From Cyrtodaria siliqua (lineage: Eukaryota > Mollusca > Bivalvia > Adapedonta > Hiatellidae): a stretch of 64,000 nt of DNA. The position numbers and the translations under genes are program-made. The stretch spans positions 1-64,000 of the forward strand of contig JAWPHD010004372.1 in NCBI GenBank assembly GCA_037043455.1, read 5' to 3'. Under the pieces are notes generated by a model, which ran no database searches, was not told where the DNA came from, and saw only the letters and a program-made list of their open reading frames with translations. Positions 1-11,662 of the stretch are shown here, in pieces. The stretch's first letter is position 1, and each line of letters starts with the position of its first letter.

Positions 1-311
1 CACTATTTACAGCCCACTTTATTTGACAGACAACACAAAGTGACCTTACAGATAATTCAGTTAATTGACAAACAGCACAAATTGACAGGACAACAGAATT
101 CAGCACATATTGGAACACATATTAGTTAACTGACAGACGGCACAAATTGACAGTACAGAATAAAACAAATCAGCACACACTGACAACACAAAGTAATCCT
201 CAACAGTTGATACCATTAATTTATTGACGTTCAGAACAAATTGATAGCAGCAATGTATGCAGAAAAACTGATAGCTTAAAATAATACAGCAACACATAGC
301 ACAAATTATTC

Positions 312-652
312 CAGCACACATTGACAACACAGGACACATAGCACAAATACGTGCATCACAAACTGGCAGCACAAAGAAGCTAGACGGACAGCACACATTG
401 ACAACACAGGACACATGGCACAAATACGTTCATCACAAACTGGCAGCACACAGAAGCTAGACGGACAGCACACATTGACCACACAGGACACATGGCACAA
501 ATACGTTCATCACAAACTGGCAGCACAAAGAAGCTAGACAGACAGCACAAATTGACAACACAGGACACATGGCACAAATACGTTCATCACAAACTGGCAG
601 CACAAAGAAGCTAGACGGACAGCACACATTGATAGCACACATTTATTTAGCA
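312..652. repeat. 77-bp tandem array
   Basis: About 4.3 copies of a 77-bp unit, with unit starts at 312, 389, 466, 543 and 620, each opening with CAGCACACATTGACAACACA or a close variant. Units differ by a few bases. The flanking sequence (1-311 and 653-745) is built of degenerate ACAGCACAAATTGACA-like words, so the array looks like the best-preserved part of a longer, decayed satellite-like tract. Overlapping minus-strand open frames here are cysteine-rich by-products of the repeat and are not genes. Confidence 0.9.
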
Positions 653-749
653 CACATTTACTTTAAACAATATAGACTGAACAAATCGATAGAAAAAAAA
701 ATTAGCACCAATGGTCAACACAAACTACTTGACAGCCAAAAAAGTAGAT

Positions 750-1050
750 ATAAAAGTCGAACAGGAAATAAAACATTCACAGAACAAAGAAGTCAACCAA
801 AAACAACAATAACAATAATAAATAGAAACAAAGAACGAGACATCACAGACGTAAGAGGGTTGATAACAGAGGTCAGGAACGGTCAGGAGAAAAAAGGTCG
901 ATTGTAGTGTGGGTGAGGGAGGGTTGGGGGTGTTAAACCCGGTTCTAGTGTGCACCAAAACGTACTCTTACCCTATTGTCATCCGAATTAAACGGGAACG
1001 TGTAAATAAAGAAATCACGTTTTCTTGTTATAAAGGGAAATTGTGTTGAA
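750..1050 (+). repeat. Dispersed repeat family R1, diverged copy
   Basis: Shares ordered blocks with copies at about 1800, 12245 and 23815: 'ATATAAAAGTCGAACAGG', a purine-rich stretch, 'TTAAACCCGGTTCTAG', 'TGCACCAAA', 'CCCTATTGTCATCC' and 'GTGTAAATAAAGAAATC'. The ends are not sharply defined. Family identity rests on these shared words; no coding capacity is visible. Confidence 0.7.
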
Positions 1051-1799
1051 CATAAGCGGAAATAGTAAAACAAATCTGCTCTGACGAAGTTTCGCATTCG
1101 TTTGAACTGTCTGACGCGTGTGCCATGTACACATGTCTTAGTCGGTTGAGACACAGACCTAATATCAAACAGATTGGAAACTTCCTATCTGAACCAATGA
1201 AGAAGCCAAAATAGCATGTGGCACCTTAACTTTTCCTTCTAACTCATCTCTCAGAAATTCATTGATTTTGATGAGAATACATTCAAAAGATTCATAATGA
1301 ATAGCAAAATGAGATTATACTAATATAATAATTGTCTAAAAAGCTGTTTAAAGTTAAAAATATTATCATTTTTTGGCTTTTCCCTTAAACACCAAGCAAC
1401 TCATGTAATGAAACTCCTTCAAACTCATGTTTTGCTTAACATGTTTGAGTAAGCCAAAAAAAACATCACTAGAAAGACAAATACATTTGTGATAGGTTTT
1501 GACATAAATGAAACGTATATGCATACAACTCTTCGTGATATGTGTGTTCAAAGTTAGGCAATATTTTGTGAAATTTCCGCACTGTGCCACCTGAAATTTA
1601 GATAAATTTCACAGTTTCCTATCTATTTGTTATTATGTCTGTGGTTGAGAATATACGTCGAGGCTTACACAGTAAGAGAATATACCTAACAATGGCGTCG
1701 GATTCTGCATTACAAAAGATATTATATAAAACAATTTCCTTAAACCGATGCGTTCACCAAAACTTGAGCCATGTGTGTATTGTTCCACGTGTGTAAAGA
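1051..1799. other. Non-coding, nothing recognised
   Basis: AT-rich sequence with no convincing exon, RNA gene or repeat boundary. The short open frames here have no recognisable protein character. Confidence 0.6.
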
Positions 1800-1985
1800 A
1801 ATATAAAAAGATCGGACAGGGAAAGTAGCATTCAAGGAGGACAGTCAACCACAAAACACAGAAACAAACACGCAAACAGACAAACAAGAAAGCAAAAGTA
1901 ATAATAAATGCAAACGACATCACAAACACAAAATGGTTGACAATAGGGCTACCGCCTTGGAACGGTCAGTGGCAAAGTAGGCCAC

Positions 1986-2017
<32 letters not shown>

Positions 2018-2311
2018 ACCGCTTCTAGGGTGCACCCAACCTCACACTTACCCTATCATCCCATTAAAACAGGACAGTGTAAATAAAGAAATCCCCGCCA
2101 TGATCAAATCTCTAACCAACAAGGCAGCATCAATAGGCAATATAAGTAAAACACAAATATGCTCGTGTAAATATAATACAAAAATAACAATAGCATAGAA
2201 AGCCGCAATGAAGTTACTCAATGACTTGGCAGAAGCCAGAGCAACAAGAGAATAAACCATTAAGGGCACGACAAGAAAGATCATGGACAAACAGCAAACG
2301 CCACCGTCCCC
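1800..2311 (+). repeat. Dispersed repeat family R1, copy with a 28-G run
   Basis: Parallels the copies at 12245 and 23815 over most of its length ('GTAGCATTCAAGG', 'GGAACGGTCAGTGGCAAA', 'GACAGTGTAAATAAAGAAATCC', 'GGGCACGACAAGA'). At 1986-2013 there is an uninterrupted run of 28 G where the other copies carry only a short G-rich word before TTTAAACC, so the homopolymer is an expansion or an assembly artefact within the repeat. The copy ends abruptly at about 2311, at the junction with the Tc1-like transposase relic. Confidence 0.8.
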
Positions 2312-2870
2312 AGACCATAATACTGCCACTACCAAATCTGTCTCTCTCCCGAATACAACAATCTGCAAGTCGCTCATTTTTGATAGATGCGTATTCTGCC
2401 ATCTGCATGGCTGACAGTAAACCGCGACTCATCGCTGAAAAGTAACGATTGCCACTGGTTGCGCGTGAAATGCAAATGACGTCGTGCCCAATACAGTCTG
2501 GAAGCTCGGTGACGAGGTGTGATAATCTTTCCAGTATATGGAGGACGAGCACGAATAGGAACTTGGTTCTGTCTCAAACGATTTATGATCGTCTGTGCAT
2601 GAACCCCGTAACGCCGAGCAGTAATGGTTGCTGGTAAAAAACGATTACGTAGGTGAGTCAACGTGATAACGCGATCAGTAAGTAACGTTGTCGCACGTAC
2701 GCGACCGGGTCTTGCACGATCTCTGACAGACCCAGTAATGTTGTACCGGTTCACAAGATTATGAATAGTCTTCTGGAACAGGCAAAATGACGCGCAACGT
2801 TATTTACCATTAACCGCGCCCTTAACATACCAATAGCTTGGTTTCTCTGATATTCAGAAAGACGTGGCAT
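2312..2870 (-). pseudogene. Tc1-like transposase relic
   Basis: Reading on the minus strand, an ATG at 2870 opens MPRLSEYQRNQAIGML, the helix-turn-helix start typical of Tc1-type transposases. A frameshift near 2770 is followed by the second DNA-binding segment (VRDRARPGRVRATT), then LFSDESRF, which carries the first catalytic aspartate of the DDE domain, then a second frameshift near 2380-2440 and FGSGSIMVWG. The frame then breaks off into repeat R1, so the C-terminal third with the remaining catalytic acids is gone. Tc1/mariner family membership is clear from these motifs. The copy is dead through frameshifts and truncation. Confidence 0.9.
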
Positions 2871-3204
2871 CACTAAATGCAAAAGTTTTTAAAAACAAAT
2901 TAACTTTTTATTATTAGTGCTGAGCCGCAAATGATTACTTGTCGGTGTAAAACCTGTAAGTGAAACACCTGTTGCTGCGCACGTGCAAAGTAAGGAACAC
3001 GTTTTTCATGCTTGGACGCATGAATAGACCGGCGATTTTGAAAACAATTGCATAATCGTTATCCGCAATGAAATCGTGATAATCATGTGTAAAACTTACA
3101 ACAACATGTTTGCTAATAAAACAGATATTCAAACAAATAAAGTGTAAAGTTTTCATTTTGGGTTAGTGTAGTTGTAGAAACACGTTAACTTGACAGAACA
3201 TTAT

Positions 3205-3590
3205 AAAAAAAAAGGAGTAAAATGGTCCTATAGAAACCACAGCAATCAAACGCAACGGCACCGTAGGTCCGCACTGCACCACAAACCGAAATATGAACAT
3301 ATTTAACATGTCAATGAAAAGGACAATACGTAACATAAAGAGTGGAACCATGGTTACCGATTGGAAGGGTCAGTAGGCAATAATGCCTACAGGTCAGCTT
3401 AAATCGATTTTATGTGTACATAACCTCGCTATTATCCTGTCTTTAACGCCCAAATTGACAAAATAGTGTAAATAAAAGTACATCCCATCAAAAGGAAAGC
3501 CCTAACATACAGTCCATATCCAGAGAAATTAGAAAACAATACACTTAAATGTTGTTGTAAAGATATATAAAAACATAATTAGAAACACCT
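3205..3590 (+). repeat. Dispersed repeat family R2
   Basis: Closely resembles 22262-22835 and in part 4385-4600. Shared words include 'AAATGGTCCTATAGAAACCAC', 'GGTCAGTAGGCAATA', 'CGCTATTATCCTGTCTT', 'GTAAATAAAAGTACATCCC' and 'CCAGAGAAATTAG'. R2 has the same overall layout as R1 (a GGTCAGT block, then GTGTAAATAAA), so the two may be distant relatives. No coding capacity. Confidence 0.75.
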
Positions 3591-3804
3591 CTGGATGTAT
3601 CCAGAATTGTACTGCACAACCATAGCAGTTGCAGCCAAAAAGAAAACCAATCTAGGGCACGACCAAAACCTTCGGACGAAGTTTCATGCACCTACCTCCA
3701 ATGTCGATGTACTCCATGTCGTGTGCAAACATATTATACACACGACTCATCCGTTATTGACTGTTGACAAGTTGATTGATACTAATTATAAATATATAAT
3801 TTAC

Positions 3805-3957
3805 CTAACTCAGAAATGGTCACCACAACGTCAGCAAAGTTCGTGCCGTCTGATGCTCGCACTGTCAGAACGTAACTAGGAGATGTGGAAAAATCTATGT
3901 AACTGTTTAACACTGTTATTACACCTGTAGTCGAGACGATGGTGAACGGGTTTCCAG
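3805..3957 (-). CDS. Cadherin gene exon 4 of 4 seen
   Basis: 153 nt. The acceptor is ACTCATTTCAG and the donor is GTTAG|GTAAAT. It encodes GNPFTIVSTTGVITV and SYVLTVRASDGTNFADVV, the second half of a cadherin repeat. The donor shows the gene continues toward lower coordinates, but no further exon is recognisable in 1-3804. Confidence 0.85.
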
Positions 3958-6900
3958 CTGAAATGAGTTTTTTCGTAAATGTAAATTATTGTTTAAGATT
4001 TACATACTTTTGGAAGATAATTGAAATGAAGTATTTACAGGAAGAAGAACATCATACGTTACTTTCGTTTTAATCCATTTTTTCTATTGTGTACAAATAT
4101 CATGATGTAAAAAATAATGGGAAATAAAATGGTTTAAACCAAGTATTTATTTAAAGAGGGTAGCCTAGTTAGTAAATGTATTCTTCCCTGCATGAGGCCC
4201 CTTTACAAAGCAACATATACAATAACGCATGTTGGTGTCCACCAAAAACATGTTACGACTAATATCATTAAATTTCCATCAGAAACAACTGCAGTTATAT
4301 TATGTTTTGTATCAATGTTATACAATATTTTGCTAGGGAATTGCAGGATTAGAGCATGGCGGGGATTGCTTTCTTTTTACTGTCCGGTTTAACTGGGATG
4401 ACAATAGGATATGAGTGTCTTCAGTGCCCTAATTGACAAGGCAGTGTAAATAAAAGTACATGCCATCAAAAGGAAAACTAACAATAAAGTCCACATCCAG
4501 AGAAATTAGCAAACGATACACATATATGTTGGTGTAAATATATATATATAAATACACACTTAAAAACAAATACTATCATGCAAGGACAATGGCTCTTAAA
4601 TGAAGCTTGCCGCCAACATAGTAATTATCACATACCATTTATTTGATCAAATGTATGTAAAATTGAAGTAGAAATGATTAAACAAGACTAAACACTATGC
4701 AATTTAAAAATGAATGGCCACCCTTTTTGTAGTATTATCAATTAACATATTTAACTCTTAAACATCATATGAACATTTCTTGATAGTCCCGGAGAGAAAC
4801 AGATATGTAAAACCGCTACTAAGTTGTATGTACAAATAAGTATTATTTGCATGACGTAGATACTACTTTTACCACTGCGTGACTGCACAACTATTGCCAG
4901 ATAATTGATAAATACATTTACCTGTGGATTAATTTACCTGTTCAAAGTTTTCTACGTCATCAAATAAAATCTTATTCTCGCTTTTCACAGATATTGCAAT
5001 GCGTGAATTGTAAATATCTATTGTTGTGTATTGATTTCGATTTAAATAAACATAAACACATGTTCATGAAACAAAACATGGCCGGAGAATTTTAATTACT
5101 AAATTGTTTCGAATGCCTTTGTTCTCTTGAAATAAACATCAGTTGAATAAACCAAACTAACGTTTTAGTTTAATTGGGGGATGGGTGTGTGGGGGATGGG
5201 TGTGTGACATGTGTGTGTGGGGTGTGCAAAAAATCTGGAAAAGTGACGTATGTATTGTAGTATGTAACACAATCGTGAACTGTTTCGTGATAACAAACCG
5301 ATCTGTCGATATTTGGAGGTGGATAAGGGCTTCAAGATGGCCACCAAAATAGTGATCTTTACCTACCAACCTAATTTGACCTTAAACGTTAATAAAATTG
5401 AACAGATATGATAAATGAAGACTGTATGCTATGCTTTATGTTTAGTTATTGTGTTGAGTTGTTATAAGCGTTCGAATATAAGGCTTGACCCTGAAATAAT
5501 GCAACACAACTTGTTTAAGCATTTTAATAATTGGTGAGTTGCCCTGAGTTACAAACATAACGCCCCAATTATCTTCTTTTTTTTTTGCCAAAAGCTGCAA
5601 ATTTGAAAAATCATTATTTATTTCATTAAACGCATACTAGGCTAGGCAATTTAGAGCTAAGAATGCTCGACCCAGAACATATTACAAAAGAAATTGATTC
5701 AACATGTTCATAATCGGCGAAGTGCACTGAGTTACAGAAAAAAAAGTTGCAAATGAACCAAATTTAGAAGATACCATGTATCGGGTACATAAATTTGAAT
5801 AAAAATAAGATAATAATACAAACCTCTGAAAACGGAGGTTTTTTCTAAATAGGATTATCATTGCAATCTCAGGGAGCTGAAACTTTTGAAATTCGTATTT
5901 TACAGTCATATTCATTTTATTTAGAATGAACAAAATACATACATCTTGAAAATTTGCTGACAAATCAGCGAAACAAGAAGATTCAAATCACATTTTCTTT
6001 CTGGAATAATTGTGAAAATATAAACATTTATTTACACTAACAACAAAGAAAGTGGAATTTGTTATAGTTATTTCCTCATTTAAAGAAGTCCGGAGGTACA
6101 GAAAAAAAAAGTCCAAAAAGATCAAGATTTGGAAATGCCAAATGTTGCAAATTTAAACCAAAATTTGATGAAAACGAGATTATTTTTTTAAATATAATTT
6201 TCTCTGCAATATAAGATGATTGAAGTTGTCTATTATATATATGTGCATTGCGAAACAAATATACATCACTAATGTTGGGGTGGGGAGGGGTCCGAGAATC
6301 AACAAAATATGTTTTAAGTTGCTGATTTTCATGGAATAATTTTGAAATTTAATTTACACTTAAAAGGAATGTAGTGACACAGCCAAACCATCTTTATTAC
6401 TGAGCGTTCTGAAATACTTGAATAAGGGTGAGAGAATTATCAAAATCGGATGATAAACAAAGAAGATATAATCACTTGAAGTTTCTGTTGAAACGGATAT
6501 TGAAGCGGCCATTTTGAGAGCTATGACATCACGGTTCTAAATGACCATATATGGAATATTTATAAATATGAAAAATTACTGATTTATAGGGGTAAAATGA
6601 CAGCAACTGTACGAAAAATATGTAATACTTAATTGCAATAACGCTTTATATGACCAGTAAAAAAAATCATTCATTTGCAGATATTTTCTTCGTTTTAAAT
6701 GATATTTATCAATATTCCATATATGGTAATATGGAACTATGACGTCATAGTTCTAAAAATAGCGGCTCACATATTCGTTTTAGAACAACCTTTAAATAGT
6801 CATATCCTTTTTGTTTATCATCCGATTTTGATAATTCTTTCACCTTATTCCAAGATTTTCAGAACTCTCAATAATAGAGCTTGTTTGGCTGTGTCGCTAC

Positions 6901-9900
6901 ATTCCCTTTAACCAAAATAAAACAGAAAAGGTATGGGGTTGTTTCTTTTTTAATTTCCGATAACGAGGTGGACTTTATATTTTCTATACTATTAAATTTT
7001 AACAAATTATAAAACTGGTGTAGATATTATAAGCTGTAAAAGGTCACCACTACTACAAGCAGTGCTGTTATGACTTACTGGTCCTTGTAAGTATTCGAGT
7101 CCAATGTTTGTAGCTTTAACATATAATACCGCTTAAGCCCGTTGCAGTGCTTTGGGCGTGAGAGATGTTGCAGCATGAACAAACTCAATATAATCCGGTC
7201 TCCCACTTTTCACTACTGTTTATGTTCGTGCATTATAGTTATTACGTAATGACTATTTAGTGTTAGAAATGCTTCAACATACCAACAAGATTCCGTGGCG
7301 TAGTAGTAATACCTTCATGTATTACAAATAAAACCGAAAGGTTGAACTTTTTTTCTTTCTTTTTTTTTTTATGAAATATATTTGGAAGCCGTAAATGTAT
7401 ATGAAAGCTAGATAAACGTGATAGTTTAAGCATCGATTTCGGGCTTATATACCGACTTTTTGGATGTTTGTCGAATTGAAACTACTTCAACCGTGACTTC
7501 ATATTCATTTTCAGTATTTATTGACATTCACACTAGCGTTTGTTTAGTGCTTTGTGGCGGCCGTGAAAAGTTGCCCCGGCTACCAACCAGTAGTGTTATT
7601 ATTCACTTTTCCTTTGGAATTATCAAGCCTATTCTGCTTTGCTTTAAAGTAGAATATCGCTTAAGCCTGTGCTAGGACGCGTGAGAGATGTTGCATCTTA
7701 CAATTACCTCTCACGAACAGACTCAATAAAACCGAGTCTTTTCTGTCTTGTTTGTGTTTGTTGCTTCCAAGGGATCACCTTTTCAGTATTTATTAGTATC
7801 AGTTTAAATATAGCGTCTGTAGCTTTAACGGGAACTAACTGTGTCAAAAAGAATTTATTAGTATCAGTTTAAATATAGCGTCTGTAGCTTTAACGGAAAC
7901 TAACTGTGTCAAAAAAGAATTGCACATTTTTGTATATAGCCGTCATAGCACCCATTGCAAAAGTATGAGACAAATCGTTGTTTGGCTGAAATTAATTAGC
8001 GTATATTATTGTCAAGCTTTTAGTTGTAAATTTCAAATTGATAGGCCGTTTTGACATTTGGTACTTTGCTTCAACGATTGAACACCGCATATATTTGTAT
8101 TCATATATTTGTATTAGCATATATTTGTATAGCATATATTTGTATTAGCATATATTTGTATAGCATATATTTTTATTAGCATATATCTGTAAAATATATG
8201 TTAATGCATATTACTTAAACAGTATGAATTGTTGCAAGACCACGTCTGGTATTACGCCACTCCCAAGTCTCTGTGACCTAATTTAATTTATTATATATAA
8301 GCATTATTATAGTCAAGGCAATACATTTACCTGTTATAGCATAGCTGATCCTACTGGTAACATCCTTGTCCGTTGCTTCAACGGTGACAACATAATTAAT
8401 TCCTACAAATAAAGCAAACAGACCAATAACTTAAAAGCAAACAGACCAATAACTTAATGGGAGAACAGACGAAACTTCTGTCGAGTGCAAAGAAATAAAA
8501 AAAAGTCGTATGGTGCGAGTCGATCTGGCGAGTACGGGGGATGGGGTAGGACAGTAACCTTTTCTGACTTTAAGTAAGAGGTTACAATGTGTGAGATATG
8601 GGCTGGGGCATTGTCGTGCAGAAGACGGACATTTCTGATTCCTGTGATTGGGCGCCTTTTTAAATACTATTTCTTCAGTTTTTTCAGTACAACATCACGG
8701 TAATACCTTTCTCACGCTTTTTCCCTTTCTCACCGGAATTTGAATCGCCAAACCGTCACATGTAAAAAAGATTGCATATAAAACTTTCTTTGCGCTCATG
8801 GTTCGTTTGGCATAATTAACTGATGGCCTTCTGCACTCTTTACTTGCCCATAATTTGTTACCCATTTTTCGAACTGGTTCAAAATAGTGTACCCAGGTTT
8901 CGTCGCCAGTAACAACATTGCTTTTTGTCAAACTTGGGAAACACTTTCAACAGTTTTTTGGCTGTTTTAACACGTGCCTTCTTTTGAGCCTCTGTCAAAA
9001 GGTATGGTACCCACCGGGCAGAAATCTTTCTAACTTTTAAGATATGCCTTAATATAAAATGAACTCTGGATGGTGATAAATTTCCTATATAACTCTTTAT
9101 TTAAATCTATGACACTCAGACCGGAAAAGATTTTACCGCAATGGTTCAAACCTCCAGGGGTATTTTGCCAGAGAAGGTAACCCTATTGTCAAACCAATTA
9201 TGTCTGTGGTGTCACATATATAATTGCTTGTTATTGTTGTTTGTTATAAATGGTTGTTTTTGTTTGACTGTGTTCTGTGAGTTTGACTTGTACACCTACT
9301 TTATTTGGTTTACACTACCATGTAAAATTATAAACTATAGGTCAAAACAGATTGTTCGTAAAATGACATTAAATCGCCTCTATGTCCATGCATTTTTTAA
9401 ATATTAAAGTTTACAAATACAGAATAGCACTTTGAAGTAGTTGGGACCAATACTCATTCTGTATTACATGACGTTGTAGCATGGTCGCTGAAATTCTATT
9501 TGTATTTCAAAGCTGTAAGTCGTTTAATTGAAAATAACAAATGGTGTACTCTAACTACCATTTATTGCAAGTTAGAGTATGGCAGACAGCCGAAATAGAC
9601 ATGCTACAAATATTACTTACTGTCTGCGTCAAATATATCTGTAAAATGTATTTACTTCTAAAGCGGGAAATAGAAAGTGCTGTGCTGAATTAAAGATTTC
9701 AATACAGTTTACGATTCAGTTGATTCACTTGTATTATTATGCTCGAAGTGTTACTGAAGAATGTATTAGTTGAAACAAAAGAACCTGAGGCGTCACCAAC
9801 TGTGACTGAACCGGAGTATGATGGCGACATGAATATTGGTATAAATTCATTAATATCGGTGATGTTGACCACAAATTCTACACTTGTCGCCCTAGTCGTG

Positions 9901-11662
9901 CCGTCAGATGCCCTAAAATAGAAGCATGAACTTCATCGGATAATATTATACATTTTATAGTCTTGAGTTATATAATGAAATTCTAAGTGTCTGAAAGGTT
10001 CCAGGGGTTATCAGTCACATTATATATGTTTTTTTAAGTAGATTTTTAATACGTTTTATGTACACATTATTTATAACATACCATTTCAAACTAAATTGAT
10101 ATACTTATTTTTTTATCACAGATTTCAATTCTGTTACTTTCTACTATATTGTTTAAACATGCCGCATGGTCATCTAGAGACAGACCTTAGTGCTATAACT
10201 CTCTATTCGTCCATGTAATCGTTTTCTGTAGAATTTATAAACAGGCAATGCCTTACTGCTATGGGGTACGTTTGTTGTTGTTCATTTCAATAAGGGATAC
10301 ATGTGTGTGTGTACTTGGATCTCATTTCAAACATTTTAAAATACATTTTCAGGCGGTTTTACATAATCCGGACAAACGCTTTCTTCTATGGTTTTATTTA
10401 GGACAACAGGCTTACGGAACTTAACGAGGTTTCAAAGTAAAAATTATACTTAAAAACCCTAAAACGAGTTCGCACATTATTAAACTTTGGTTTTATTAAA
10501 AAAAAAAAGAAGACATATTGTATTCCGATGTTAACAATGAAGAGGATCGAAATAGAAAGGTTTAAATATGTAGGCCTAATTGTTTAAACATAATAATTAA
10601 TGGTATTATAGGTAGAACTTTTATTAACGTGTTTGCAACAACTGCATTATAGTCCAAATATAAAGCTACTAATGTATATTCAGAATGTTGTAATAAGCTA
10701 GGTTTTACTATTTGTACTATGTTGCTGTAGAAAATTCAATGAACGAGCAATTTAAAGTTCTGCTCATATTTGTTATCATAGTTTAATATTTCTTTTGTAA
10801 CTTGGAAAACTAAGCTTTAATGTCACTAATTGTCAATCAGAACGTTATTTATTGGAAAAAACATAATAACACGTAATCAATGTAAAATGTTGGAATCACC
10901 GAAAGTTTAAAATTTAATAATATCAGTACACGATTTCTAATATAATTTCTAAATCGGTAGTCCAACATTACTTAACACTCCGAAAACCGTAGTCAATAAA
11001 AGTCAAAAACTGTACATCTCAAAATCTCTTACATAAAAATGTGCATTCCATAGAACTTACCACGGAAACCAGGAGAATATAAACATCCATTCGATATCTT
11101 GTCCAATAAAAGGCATTTATTTTATACTTAAAATGACCCCCTCCCTCCACCCCAAACCCCACACACACCTCCTCTCCCTCAGGTGTGAACTGCTATCTTG
11201 GATCAACTTCCTTTGTGATATAATCTTTTATTGCAGTCGTAATTGTTGAACATAAACATTTAATAAAATAGATGATTTAACTTCTGGGTTCGATTATAGT
11301 TAAATCCTTTACTCGGTGGAACCACAGAGAACCACACGTGCAACATCTCGTGTAGGATTTCCTTATAATCGATCCTAGCAGTTAAATAATCTCTATGTAT
11401 TTAATATCATACCCAAAAATGAAAGTGAATGTAGTCATTGTCTCTGCATCCAGACCAGAAGGTGCTTGTAACACATCAGTGCCACCAGTCACGAAAACGG
11501 GTAAAGGGGGCACCTGGGACTCTATAGTATACGTGAGTACATCGTTTTCACTGTCTGCTGCAAACAGAATTATTATCTCGGTTCCAGCGCCTACGTTCTC
11601 TGCAACTGTTTTAAACGAACTGCTAGAAGAAGGTACGATCCACATCGGAGAGGCACCTGTCG
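3805..11662 (-). CDS. Cadherin-repeat protein, four internal exons (partial gene)
   Basis: Joined minus-strand exons 11413-11662, 9785-9912, 8331-8402 and 3805-3957 give 201 codons with matching phases at each junction. The product covers about two cadherin repeats. Visible hallmarks are AENVGAGTEIIILFAADSEND (repeat start and calcium-site acids), FGASDGT, VVNITDINEFIPIF (the DxNDNxPxF-like linker), VEATDKD, and TTGVITVL followed by YVLTVRASDG. In known cadherins these acids bind calcium between extracellular repeats and mediate cell adhesion. The first exon needs an upstream exon ending with one codon base, and the last has a donor to a downstream exon. I found neither, so the gene probably extends beyond these exons. 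Introns are filled with repeats. Which cadherin subfamily this is cannot be said. Confidence 0.85.
4385..6356. other. Cadherin intron: partial R2 copy, otherwise unassigned
   Basis: 4385-4600 is a shortened R2 copy ('GTAAATAAAAGTACATGCC', 'CCAGAGAAATTAGC'). 5175-5225 is a GGGATGGGTGTGTG-rich tract. The remainder is AT-rich intron with no recognisable exon. Confidence 0.6.
6357..6911. mobile_element. MITE family R4 (palindromic, TTAAAGGGAATG ends)
   Basis: About 555 bp whose two halves are imperfect reverse complements. The left end is AAAAGGAATGTAGTGACACA and the right end is TGTCGCTACATTCCCTTTAA. Internally, 'ATCAAAATCGGATGATAAACAAAG' is mirrored by its complement near the right end, and 'CTATGACGTCATAGTTCT' lies in the right arm. 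Two relatives are at 31176-31765 and 48365-48828. There is no coding capacity, so this is a non-autonomous inverted-repeat element. The TTAA at the ends may be target sequence, which would fit several superfamilies. Confidence 0.85.
7040..7910 (+). repeat. Two copies of repeat family R5 plus a local duplication
   Basis: Copies at about 7040-7330 and 7470-7830 share 'CGCTTAAGCC', 'GTGAGAGATGTTGCA' and 'ACTCAATA(AA)A'. A third copy is at 18870-19050, which also has 'GGGATCACATTTACGG'. Immediately after, 7848-7910 is a near-exact tandem duplication (about 65 bp) of 'AGTATCAGTTTAAATATAGC' and the bases that follow it. Confidence 0.65.
7920..8330. other. Cadherin intron with CATATATTTGTATTAG microsatellite
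   Basis: 8088-8205 holds several imperfect copies of ATATTTGTATTAGCAT. Nothing else is recognised. Confidence 0.7.
8331..8402 (-). CDS. Cadherin gene exon 3 of 4 seen (72-nt micro-exon)
   Basis: 72 nt. The acceptor is TTTATTTGTAG and the donor ACAG|GTAAATG is strong. It encodes INYVVTVEATDKD and RISYAIT, the segment of a cadherin repeat carrying the DxD calcium residues. Phases fit on both sides. Confidence 0.85.
8500..9016 (-). pseudogene. mariner-type transposase relic
   Basis: The minus-strand reading contains the mariner signature order: RWVPYLLTEAQK, then VVTGDETWVHYFEP (first catalytic D), then SAKKVLYAIFF with CDGLAIQIPV, then VRLLHDNAPAH (second catalytic D), then VTVLPHPPYSPD (third acidic position of the mariner DD34D triad). 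Frames are broken between these blocks and there is an internal stop after VVLKKLKK. The N-terminal DNA-binding domain and the inverted repeats are not seen. It sits in a cadherin intron on the same strand as that gene. Confidence 0.92.
9785..9912 (-). CDS. Cadherin gene exon 2 of 4 seen
   Basis: 128 nt. The acceptor CTATTTTAG ends at 9913 and the chosen donor is CTCAG|GTTCTT at 9784. One base completes the previous codon (GGG), then ASDGTTRATSVEF and ITDINEFIPIF follow. The donor is not a strong consensus. Two other in-phase GT sites lie slightly upstream, but this one gives the best cadherin alignment into the next exon (DASG, then INYVVTVEATDKD). Confidence 0.8.
9913..11412. other. Cadherin intron, nothing recognised
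   Basis: 1500 bp of AT-rich intron between two confirmed cadherin exons. A C-rich patch (CCCCCTCCCTCCACCCC) lies near 11135. No exon or element boundary is seen. Confidence 0.7.
11413..11662 (-). CDS. Cadherin gene exon 1 of 4 seen
   Basis: 250 nt. The acceptor is TTTATTATAG before 11662 and the donor is TTTGG|GTATGA at 11412. It starts two bases into a codon and ends after two bases. It encodes the first half of a cadherin repeat with ENVGAGTEIIILFAADSEND and ends in TFTFIF. No stop codon lies in this frame. Confidence 0.85.

Noticed and set aside
100..642. Cysteine-rich minus-strand open frames of 61-107 codons
   Set aside because: They arise from the 77-bp tandem array and its decayed flanks read in reverse; sequence repetition, not protein selection, explains them.
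300..652. CRISPR-like array
   Set aside because: Units are contiguous with no unique spacers, and the window is eukaryotic.
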